A stretch of 64,000 bases of DNA from contig CM019069.1 in NCBI GenBank assembly GCA_009667805.1, positions 98,305,204 through 98,369,203 on the forward strand. Reading direction: 5' to 3'. The stretch is from Leptobrachium leishanense (taxonomy: Eukaryota > Chordata > Amphibia > Anura > Megophryidae). The notes beneath the pieces were generated by a model. The model had not been told where the DNA came from. It worked only from the letters and a program-made list of their open reading frames with translations, and searched no databases. Positions 55,945 through 64,000 of the stretch are shown piece after piece (position 1 is the stretch's first letter; every line of letters begins with the position of its first letter). The position numbers were made by a program, and so were the translations under genes.

Positions 55945-56415
55945 AGGAAAATAATAAACGTCCCCAGATAGGGGGGTCTCAGCTGAACATAGCGATCAAA
56001 GGGGGGGAGGGGGGAAAAATAATAAACGTCCCCAATTAGGGGGTTCTCAGCGGAACATGGCGATCAAGGGGGGGGGAAGGGGGAAAAATAATAAACGTCC
56101 CCAGATGGGGGGGGTCCTCAGCGGAACAGAGCGATCAAAGGGGGGAAGGGGGGAAAAATAATAAACGTCCCCAAAGAGGAGGTTCACAGCGGAACATAGC
56201 GATCAAAGGGGGGAGGGGGGAAAAATAATAAACATCCCCAGATAGGGGGTTCTCAGCGGACATAGCAAACAAAAGGGGGAAGGGGAGAAAAATAATATAC
56301 GTCCCCAAATAGGGGGTCCTCAGCGGAACATAGCAATCAAGGGGGGGAAGGGGAGAAAAATAATAAACTTCCCCAAATAGGGGGGGGGGGTTCTTGGCGA
56401 AACATAGCAATCAAG
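55945..56415. repeat. 65-bp tandem repeat, about 7 copies
   Basis: The unit AATAATAAACGTCCCCAGAT, AGGGGG, TCTCAGCGGAACATAGCGAT, CAAAGGGGGGAGGGG recurs about seven times. It occupies the position between ORF1 and the poly(A) end of the L1-like element, where ORF2 would be expected. Confidence 0.92.
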
Positions 56416-56565
56416 GGGAAAGGTCAGGGGTGGGTGGTGTAGGACAACTTTCAGTCTTCAGCGAAAAAACGACAAAAAACGACAAAAAAGATCTACAACA
56501 ATCAGGAAAAATCCAGAGAACTCGAACTTAAGCAGAAAAATGCAGTGGAAGGGGAATGATAGTCC

Positions 56566-57729
56566 TCAATCCGGTTGCAACTCCAGTGGATCCGGCGACA
56601 ATCCCGCCGCTGCAAGATCAGTCCAGGCCATCGAGGGATCGGTGATCGTATAGGCTAAGTTGGCATGCGTCACTACCAGTGAGCCCGCCAAGCCCCATCT
56701 GTAGCGAATCCCTTTGCGGCGAAGGGTAGTTGTCACGTCCCGAAATCGTCGGCGAGCCAGCAGGGTCTGGAACGGGAGGTCATGGTACAGTGCTAGCGTA
56801 GAGCCCTCAAAGTGCACGGGGTCCCGTGCGCCAGGAGTATTCATAAGCTTCACTTTAAAGGCAACATCTCGGAACGCCACTACCACATCTCCAGGTGTCC
56901 CCGTGGGGGTCGCCGCTGGTCGCCGTATCCGGAACGTCGACCCAACCACCCCAGGAGTATCCGGAGGGAGTCCAGAAACCTGTAGGGCCATGCGGGCAAC
57001 ATAAGGCGACAACTCTGCTGTCGAGACCGAGGCTGGGATTCCTCTGACCCTGATATTACGGCGACGATGTCGTGTTTCTAGTATCTCCACGGAGCGGGTC
57101 AGGGCCTCAACCTGGGAGCTAAGGGCTGTAACTCGATCGGTCAGGTGAGTTTGCTCCGTCTGTACTTCAATGGTCTTCGCCTGTACCTCCGTTACCTGCG
57201 CACGCACCACGTCAACTTCTGCTCGGACCGCTGCCACCTCAGGTTTCCAAATCTCCCGTATTTCCCGCAGCTCATCCAGGATCCTACGAAGGTCGCCTTT
57301 CGTGGAGGGGAGGTGTTCATCTTCTTCTCGGATCCGTGTCCCATCAGAGACAGTGCATGGGTCAACAGTCCCAACTCCTTCCGCGGGCATTCGGGGCCTC
57401 GGTCTCCAACCCGGCTGTCGGTCCGAGGCTAAGCTATTATCAGCGGAGAGCCGGCACTCCTCTGCCGAATCCCCGTCTGAAACTTCTGGCGCGGCCAGCG
57501 AGGTTCCCGAGGGTGCTGTCAGCGCTGCTTTGCGTTTTTTCTGCGCTCGTTTTTTCGCAGCTGCGGAGAGGGGTCGCGTGTCTAGTACCTGGGACTCCGG
57601 TGTGATCCATGTCATCCCAACAGTACCTCCACGAGGCCATGAGGAGCCGTCATCGTCCCCAGATGAATCATAACCAGGAGGGAGGGAGAGGGAGAGTGCC
57701 GCCCGCCTGGCAGCAGACCCACCCGGCAT
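56566..57729 (-). CDS. L1-type ORF1 protein, 387 codons, uninterrupted
   Basis: The frame is open from the ATG at 57729 to the stop at 56566. Residues 50-70 form a basic patch (LSAAAKKRAQKKRKAAL). A coiled coil spans about 170-225 (LTDRVTALSSQVEALTRSVE), then an RRM beginning RRRNIRVRGIPASVS. The C-terminal domain contains DLPFQTLLARRRFRDV and GIRYRWGLAGSLVV. L1 ORF1 proteins bind element RNA as trimers and assist target-primed reverse transcription. The homologue at 26220-27458 suggests a longer N-terminus. An upstream ATG (57783-57785) is out of frame, separated by a G5 run on the minus strand (57758-57762), so an indel there probably cost the original start. Confidence 0.9.
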   Translation of the reverse strand: MPGGSAARRAALSLSLPPGYDSSGDDDGSSWPRGGTVGMTWITPESQVLDTRPLSAAAKKRAQKKRKAALTAPSGTSLAAPEVSDGDSAEECRLSADNSLASDRQPGWRPRPRMPAEGVGTVDPCTVSDGTRIREEDEHLPSTKGDLRRILDELREIREIWKPEVAAVRAEVDVVRAQVTEVQAKTIEVQTEQTHLTDRVTALSSQVEALTRSVEILETRHRRRNIRVRGIPASVSTAELSPYVARMALQVSGLPPDTPGVVGSTFRIRRPAATPTGTPGDVVVAFRDVAFKVKLMNTPGARDPVHFEGSTLALYHDLPFQTLLARRRFRDVTTTLRRKGIRYRWGLAGSLVVTHANLAYTITDPSMAWTDLAAAGLSPDPLELQPD

Positions 57730-58554
57730 AGAGTCCCTGATGTCTCGCTGGCGTGATCCCCCTTCTGTGTCCGGCTGTTAGGCATGTCTGGGTATGGGCT
57801 GGCTCAGAGAATGCGACCGCCTGCTGCCACGTGTCCAAACGCTCCTCTCACCACCCTTTTCCCCTTTCTGTCCTTCACTCTTTTGTAAGAGGGGGTGTTG
57901 GGTGCGAGTGACTCTGTCCCCGAGACTCACAGTGGCGCCGATCGTCGGGGCGTCTTTTCCCCTTTCCCCAGGAGTTCCCGAGGGGGTCTCAGTTGCGGGC
58001 CGCCGCACGAGGCGCCGGTATGTGCGGGTCCCGGGTGGTGCGTGGGGAACGTCCTGCGGAGCGGGGGGGGGAGAGGTGGTGTCTCTCTGTGTGGAGGTTT
58101 ACCCCTGGTGGACGGCAGTGCCGTGTGCTGGCCGGTGGAGTCCGGAGGGATCCTCTGCTGCGACCCCGGAAATGAAAGCCCACGAGGCACCTCCTTTGTG
58201 TCGGTTCTTACCCCGAGGGTTGCCTCAATGTTTGCGGTCCGACTCCTGAGAGCTTCAATCGGCGCAGCCGAAGTATTCCCCGGCCTAGGCTCCCCACGTG
58301 GTGTAGGCCTCTGTTCTTCCGGCGGCACCTCTCCCGCGACCTATGTCTCCACGTCGCTCTGACCGGCTCCACCGTGATCCCGGGGGAGAGGTGTAGACTG
58401 TTAGCTCCGGTGGGGTGGTAAAATTCGCTTTTATAAGCGGGTTAGTGCGATGTTTGGTGGGAGCTCTTCCCAGGCACCTGGTTTGGCTATTTTAACCTAG
58501 AATTTTTCATTCTCCAGTCATTCTCCTGCTTTTCACGCTCTCTGAATAACCCTG

Positions 58555-59418
58555 CTAATGTAATGAAAAAAAAATCAATTTAAAATAAAGGTAATCCCAG
58601 CCGATAGTGTGAGAATTGAATAGCAAGTGACGACACAAACACAGATGGGTATTGAAATGTATTCTGCCAAAGCATCACAGGAATTGCCAAGCTCCCGCAA
58701 TGAAGGAGAGAGCTGCTTTGCCATCAGACCCAGGGATCACAGGAAACAGAACTCGAGTGAGAATAAAGACTAGACACAAATTCTGTCTTGGATAGTTCGT
58801 ATTATTCTGGTAGGTTTCAAACAGAACAGTCAGTTTTGTTAAAATGGGAGTGTCACAAATTCATGGATTACAAGCCAATAAAGAAATACTACGTCAGTAA
58901 TATAGAAAAAAGCGATACAGCCCATTTCACATCTATCAAAATTAGACAAGATAAAAACATGTTTTTTCTACTTTGGGCAGTTACCTAGACTTACACAAAC
59001 ATTTCCTGTCCTTGCCCAGTAGGCTAGGCTAAATAGACGTCACAGCTATATCCTGCTTTTGGCAATTATGTGTGCCATAGGATGTATTAACAATGAACAT
59101 CTATATCCCTCCCTTCCTCTCGGCCAGCCTTCTTGACTAGTTTCAAGAGGAAGTAGAGCTGAATAGAAATTCTGCCCTCATCGGTAAAAAACAGGAGGCC
59201 AAGAGAAAGACCAAACTCAGCATTATCTCAATGAACAAAATAACATATTTGCTGGACAGTCAGTCAGGCCCTATATATTTATATAGCTATCAAATATTAC
59301 AAGAATATAGAAATATGTATACAGTGAATTAGCTATCATATTTAAAATACTTTTCAGGTATAAAGGATTTACTTAAAAATAAATAAGAAACAGAAAAGAT
59401 AAAGGCATTAAAAACATT
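58555..59418 (-). other. Possible 5' LTR region of ERV A
   Basis: 58565-58650 and 59355-59418 match 24735-24905, the other outer end of ERV A. The middle (58650-59350) is extra here. If these are LTRs, the minus-strand provirus runs from about 59418 down to about 24730. No TG/CA borders or TSD were confirmed, because the Gypsy LTR at 59419 abuts directly. Confidence 0.35.
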
Positions 59419-60519
59419 TGTAGCGCTGTGCTAAAGATCTTGCTGTGGCAGTACCTATTTTTGGCCACAAGATGGAGACTATCGCGATCAGAGATACTGG
59501 ATATTGGGACTACAGTGCCCGGCATGCTTTGCAGGAGGACAGGAAGTGGGTGGGGACTGGACCCTTACATCCTCTGCCTCGTGGGGAAGGTTCCAGAGCG
59601 CGCCAGGGAAGGGAAGAGAGGAGACGCATTGTGTGAGATCACGAGAGGGCCTATGCCAGAGACCCAGAGAGAGCCAAGTAAAGACCAAGAGAGATCTGTT
59701 ATTGCAGAGAGGATCACCCCAGCTGAGGAGAAGAAGACCCGCCGGAATCCAGGCATTGCTGCAGACCGGAGGAATCGAACGGAGAGCAGGCGGTGAGCTG
59801 GATAAGTTGTATGGAGTCAGACAACGGATCGGGCCGCTAGTATCCCCAGTCAAAATCGGGTGGAGAGACGTCCTGGGTCAGCGGAGCCTAAAGCAGTCAT
59901 CGGATGGGTGAGAGGCCTCCAAGGCTGTTGTATGATTAAAGGACGCTCTGCTGTTTCTCTTTAAAGTTTACAGGGCCCCAACTGACTAGTCGAAGATCTT
60001 CCTTTAATAAATTCACTGGCCAGTTGAACAGTACCCGGGTACCACACCACACCACACACACGGATACGCTTCTCACATTCTGGAACTTAACTTGTACAGG
60101 ACTCATTTCCTTTTACGAATCGGAACGGGGGTTAAGGACAAAGATACGTTCCGAATACATTTTTCTCTTTTCCGCTGCGCGTTTGCCGTAATACGAAAGG
60201 GATTGTATGTTTGGGGTTTCGCTACGTGTCCCTTTTTCTGAACTATCGGGAAATTGCATTCTTTTATGTTCGGTCGCGAATATTTTATTTTCCGAAATAC
60301 GAAGCCTCGTGTTTCGTTTCTTTTCCGCTGCGCGTTTTACCGTAATACGAAAATATTGTAATAATACTTGTGAATATCGTGCTTCAACCTCTGCTCAAGA
60401 GATAGTAAACTATTTAAATGATAAAAACTCACAACTGTGTTGGAGTACATTTATTCCCTAGTGCGGAGAGACTGACCCGTGGTTCATTTTCAGCGGCTCC
60501 TCCGGGAGTGAGCGCTACA
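59419..60519 (+). repeat. Ty3/Gypsy 5' LTR, 1101 bp
   Basis: It starts TGTAGCGCTG and ends GAGCGCTACA, a perfect 9-bp terminal inverted repeat with TG/CA ends. An AATAAA signal lies at 60006-60011. Downstream, CCGCTGCGCGTTT and CCGTAATACGAAA occur twice (about 60171 and 60320), an internal duplication. The primer site follows directly. The matching 3' LTR would lie beyond the window, so LTR divergence cannot be read. Confidence 0.92.
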
Positions 60520-60521
60520 CG

Positions 60522-60541
60522 TGGGGGCTCGTTTCCGGGAT
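60522..60541 (+). promoter_or_regulatory. Gypsy primer-binding site, tRNA-Pro-like
   Basis: TGGGGGCTCGTTTCCGGGAT starts two bases after the LTR. It matches the well-known tRNA-Pro primer site TGGGGGCTCGTCCGGGAT except for two extra T residues in the middle. Confidence 0.8.
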
Positions 60542-60577
60542 CCAGTCTCTGGAAAAACCGCATCTAAAGGGTTAAAT

Positions 60578-62067
60578 ATGGATCCAGACACTGTTGCCGA
60601 GTGGTGTGGGGAGCACAGTAGCCAGTCGAAATGTTGTATAGTCATGGATATTCCAGCAGACACTTGGGCTGAAGATCAGATTCGCCAGGCCGTGGCCACG
60701 CTAGCACCAGATCATCGGGGGTTAATTCTGGACATTGAAAAAAACCCAGATACCTCTCACATGTATGTTCTTCTCGAATGGAGAAAGGGTGTTCCGCCAT
60801 GTTTTCAGGGCACGAGCGTGAAACTGGCTGAAGAGGTGGAAGTCCAACTAATTAAGCCAAGTACGCCACGTGGTGAATCCGCAAGTGTTCCCGTGCCTAG
60901 TCCGTTGGCCATGATTGGGCCTGAATTTATCGTGGCTATTGGAGATCTACTGGCTAAATGTCAGAAAACAAGCCCTCCTCACACTAACTTCGGTTATCGA
61001 CGGTTAAGAAATTTTACAGGAAACGTACCAACTCCGGCGGGAGAAGAAACCTTTGAAGAATGGGTGGAACAGGCGATGCAGGCTCTGGATGAGTGGGATG
61101 TCCCTGAGGCCCAGAAAAAGCAAAGGATTACCGAGAGCTTAAAGGGACCTGCGTCAGAAGCGGTGAGAAACCTGAAACTGAGCAGAAAAGATTGTACTGC
61201 TTTAGATTACTTAAACGTTCTTGAAGAAGTTTTTGGACAAACCGAAAAGGCGGCCGAACTGGTATATCAGTACGAACACACCTATCAGAGAAGAGGTGAG
61301 AGAATGACCGAGTACATGAGGCGCCTGGATAAGATTCTACACCAGATACTCCTGAAGAAAGGGCCGAACCGGCCGAAGTAGATAAGATCCGAATAAAACA
61401 GATCCTGAGGGGCTCTCAACCTTTAGATCCAGTGATGATGCAGCTGAGAAGCAGAGCAGGTAGTCAAGAGTTAAAGTACCTGGAACTGATTCGAGTTGTG
61501 CGAGAGGAAGAGGCTTTACTAGAAGAGAAATCTTTCAGGCGGGGGGAAAGGGCGTATGCACAACCTGTGAGACATAGTGGCGGCCTGCAACCTGAAAGCG
61601 ACTCTCTAGATACCTATGGGTCTGATGAGGACGAACAAGAACACCTAGTTGGTTTTAAATCTACAGAGAGGGCTGCTAAAGAATCGAACCTCCCTGAACG
61701 GGATGAATTGTCCAAAACCGTCAAGAAAGTTCAGGAAGCTCAAGTTGAATTGCAACAAGCGCACGCGGAACTGTGCCGGGTATTGATGAAGGTGACAGAA
61801 ATGCAGGCAGAAATGCAGAAATTCCTCACAGGTATGCAGACGACGGAAGTTGCTGTGGCGTCTGGTCCAAATCTTTTAACCAAATCTCAACAAGCAACTA
61901 CGTCTCCGCTCTCTAAGAAGAGATGTTTCGGGTGTGGAGAGATGGGCCATTTCCGCGCACAGTGCAAAGGCCGGAAGCCTGAGAAGGATAGAGTCAAGGG
62001 ACTGTTGGAAGCCCTGGAAGGACTGTTATCTACCTCACCGGCGGGAAACGCCAGAGGGCACCAGTAA
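60578..62067 (+). pseudogene. Ty3/Gypsy gag, PNMA-like, one frameshift
   Basis: The start is the ATG at 60578 (MDPDTVAEWC). Residues 1-95 resemble the N-terminal domain of vertebrate PNMA proteins (AEWC, then IVMDIP and VLLEWR). A capsid domain follows with FTGNVPTPAGEETFEEWVEQ, ALDEWDVPEAQKKQRI and LKGPASEAVR, all PNMA-style. The first frame stops at 61379-61381; the homologous sequence continues in another frame from about 61350, so one indel lies there. The second part has an acidic region, a coiled coil (about 61690-61830) and a CCHC zinc knuckle CFGCGEMGHFRAQC (61924 on), ending at the TAA at 62065-62067. It would form the particle shell and package the RNA. Confidence 0.9.
62043..62049 (+). 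promoter_or_regulatory. -1 ribosomal frameshift slippery site GGGAAAC
   Basis: GGGAAAC lies 16 nt before the gag stop codon and is read G|GGA|AAC in the gag frame, the required X|XXY|YYZ phase. A -1 slip enters the pol frame, which is then open through the protease. The same heptamer is used by vertebrate PEG10 and PNMA3, as I recall. Whether a downstream pseudoknot exists I could not test. Confidence 0.85.
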
Positions 62068-64000
62068 AGGAGCAACCTGAGTGCCCGAGGGTTGAACCCC
62101 GCTCCAGAAACCAAGCAAAGACTAAGAGGGCGAGGAGGCCCAAAGCCGAGCCAATTGTAGAGCCTGCCAGGACTGAGAGAGTCACTCCCTTAGCATCCGG
62201 GTCTACGTCATGGGGAAGCAATGCACACCCAAAACCTGCACGGGCCAAGAAAAAGGCCAGGGTACAGCAAACTGGGTCTAAGCGTCCGGATACCGCCACC
62301 AAATTTCCTGACCAACTGATAGGTCCTTCTCCTATTGTGCCAATCCAAGTGGAAGGAGTCTACACCAAAGCCCTGTTAGATTCAGGGGCTCAAGTGACAT
62401 TGATCTACAGAGACTTCTACGAGAAACACTTAAAGCACATTCCTTTGCAAGAATTGAAGGATTTGGAAATATGGGGTATCGGCACTGAGAAACTCCCTTA
62501 TGACGGGTACCTGCAAGTAAAGTTGGAGATCGGATCTGAAGTCATCGGGCAGTCTGGGGGTTGTGATGCATTGGCCATTGTGTGTCCTCGACCCTCGGGT
62601 GCGAACAGAAGCTCCCTGATAGTGGGGACGAATACTGACCTAGTGCGGCGTCTCCTGACGCCTATCGTGTTGGAAGAAGGTTCAACTCAAGGAGTACACC
62701 CAATGTTACGTCCGGTCTATCAGAGGATGGTTGAAGAATGAAAGGCACCTGCCGAAGTGGGAAGATTGTGGAGACTGGGTGGAACGGAGAAGGTTCTGCA
62801 AGCAGGAGAAGTAGCGAGCTTCCGGGCTTCGGTCAAATTGAACGGATCGCAACCCGGTCCCTATGTGGTGCTGGGAACCGATTTTGATCATGGGAGTGAA
62901 ACCAGAGTCGAAGTAATTCCTGAAATAATCTCCACCAAGGCTCTGAAGAGAACACGAGGAAGAGTCTCGGTCAGTGTGTGCAATGTGACGGATTCTCCAG
63001 TGGTTCTTAAAGCACGAATGCCTATCGGGCAAGTAGAGTCTGTTACACCCCTCTCTACCGATTCAGGAGGGGGAGAAGGTAAAGAGATTCCAGATGAAAG
63101 ATTCTACCCCCAAGAAGACAAGCCGTTTCGTGAAAGATCAAGGCGAGTTCCGCTAGGAGACTTAGATGATCTGCGAGAGCAGCTGAACGAATTACAAAGA
63201 ACCAAGGTGATTCAAGAGTCCAGGAGTCCATATGCATCTCCCATAGTGTTGGTCCGGAAGAAAAATGGTTCTGTCCGCTTATGCATAGACTACCGCACAT
63301 TGAACCGGAGGACCATCCCCGATCAATATGCCACTCCTCGGATTGAAGATGCCCTACAGTGTTTGTCTGGAGCAAAGTGGTTTAGTGTACTAGACCTGCG
63401 AAGTGGGTATCACCAGATACCAATGCATCCTGAAGACAAGGAGAAAACTGCGTTCATCTGTCCACTGGGGTTCTTTGAATTCAACAGAATGCCTCAAGGC
63501 CTTACGGGGGCTCCAGCCACGTTCCAACGGTTGATGGAGAAGACAGTCGGGGATATGAATCTAATCGAAGTATTAGTGTACCTGGATGACATAATTGTGT
63601 TTGGGAAGACTCTGGAAGAACATGAGCAACGTCTGGAGAAGGTCTTGAAGAGGCTCCATGAAGAGGGGCTGAAACTGTCTCTGGAGAAATGCCAATTCTG
63701 TCTGCCGTCTGTTACGTATCTAGGACATGTGGTCTCAGCAGAAGGTGTTTCGACAGACCCTCGGAAGTTGGAGGCCGTAGCTTCTTGGCCTAGACCCTGA
63801 AACGTCACTGAACTTAGATCTTTCTGGGATTCTGTTCATACTATCGAAGATTTGTGGGAGGATTTGCGAAAATAGCTCAACCACTGAACAAACTCCTGCA
63901 GAAGGAAACCACAGAAGAAGGCTGCAAGGTCTCTGACAAGAACCCGTCAGCTCCGGGGCCAAGGAAAGCTCGAGAGTCTATACAAGGTGAATGGACCAGT
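62050..64000 (+). pseudogene. Ty3/Gypsy pol (protease, RT), two stops, partial
   Basis: The pol frame runs from the frameshift site to the window end. It opens with a basic linker, then the protease core KALLDSGAQVTLIY (D at about 62379). RT follows: SPYASPIVLVRKKNGSVRLC, WFSVLDLRSGYHQI, NRMPQGLTGAPATFQ, and the catalytic YLDD at 63579-63590, then TYLGHVVS. Two in-frame TGA stops (62739-62741 and 63798-63800) are each consistent with a CGA-to-TGA change. A further frameshift follows near 63815. RNase H and integrase lie outside the window. The enzyme set would process Gag and copy the RNA. Confidence 0.92.

Larger units (their letters stand above)
55844..58477 (-). mobile_element. L1-like (Tx1 group) ORF1-only element, 2634 bp
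   Basis: A perfect 16-bp TSD CTGGTTTGGCTATTTT (55828-55843 and 58478-58493) flanks it. On the minus strand it has a GC-rich 5' UTR (about 690 bp), ORF1 (57729-56566), a block of 65-bp tandem repeats and a poly(A)-like end (poly(T) on plus, 55844-55853). There is no ORF2. The complete 5' end with ORF2 missing makes it a deleted or non-autonomous derivative, like mammalian HAL1 in layout. Confidence 0.9.
55725..58554. mobile_element. Foldback MITE split by an L1-like element
   Basis: CAGGGTTATTCAGAGAGCGT at the left and the inverse at the right (CTCTCTGAATAACCCTG) reproduce the 162-bp MITE of 24112-24273. The arms share GAGAATGACTGGAGAAT and CTAGGTCAAAATAGC. The L1-like element of 55844-58477 lies between the arms. 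Confidence 0.92.

Noticed and set aside
57794..58362. Plus-strand open frames of about 150 codons opposite the L1-like 5' UTR
   Set aside because: They are GC-rich shadow frames opposite a recognised element and contain no domain.
1..64000. tRNA, rRNA or tRNA-derived SINE genes
   Set aside because: I looked for A/B-box-like promoters and cloverleaf ends and saw none that I could support by eye.

Overview
The window looks like repeat-dense nuclear DNA of a non-mammalian vertebrate, most likely an anuran amphibian. The inference rests on the mix of element families: CR1, L2 and Tx1/L1-like LINEs, a Penelope-like fragment with a hammerhead motif, many hAT and other MITEs, Tc1, Ty3/Gypsy and endogenous retrovirus-like (ERV) elements. 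A salamander, lungfish or other large vertebrate genome is not excluded. I found no convincing host protein-coding gene, rRNA or tRNA. Nearly every recognisable coding stretch is transposon-derived and most are broken.

Left part (1-15 kb): short tandem and dispersed repeats and three copies of one jockey-type LINE family, then a deep nest. A CR1 copy (4346-15045) is split by a 10.1-kb hAT element (4776-14892) with an 8-bp target-site duplication (TSD). That hAT carries a decayed Ty3/Gypsy pol, a solo LTR and a Tc1 element (9929-14789). The Tc1 is split by a Penelope-like foldback insertion (itself split by a solo LTR) and by a LINE.

Middle part (15-30 kb): two arrays of a 37-bp minisatellite, a stretch with promoter-like sequence (about 18.4-18.9 kb), a Harbinger-like MITE, a hAT with a nested solo LTR, several foldback MITEs, and the left half of an old minus-strand ERV (called ERV A here). 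ERV A is interrupted by an L1-like element that carries ORF1 but no ORF2.

Right-centre part (30.4-54.1 kb): apparently one plus-strand provirus (ERV B). It has 450-bp LTRs about 3-4% apart, a 5-bp TSD, a tRNA-Leu-like primer site and a polypurine tract. It sits inside the gag-like frame of ERV A. Its interior is filled by later insertions: a CR1 that holds an L1-like element that holds a nearly intact L2 (35197-38654), further hATs, a second CR1, and a Penelope-like fragment with a hammerhead ribozyme motif (45171-45215, minus).

Right end (54-64 kb): the other half of ERV A with a palindrome-bearing hAT, a MITE holding a second ORF1-only L1-like element with a 387-codon uninterrupted ORF1, and a Ty3/Gypsy element running off the window. 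This last element has an intact 1.1-kb LTR, a tRNA-Pro-like primer site, a Gag strikingly like vertebrate PNMA proteins, and a canonical GGGAAAC -1 frameshift site in the correct phase between gag and pol. It is close to functional but carries one gag frameshift and two pol stop codons.

The most informative signals are the PNMA-type gag-pol with its recoding site, the ORF1-only L1-like family, the two five-level insertion nests that give relative ages, and the hammerhead motif.
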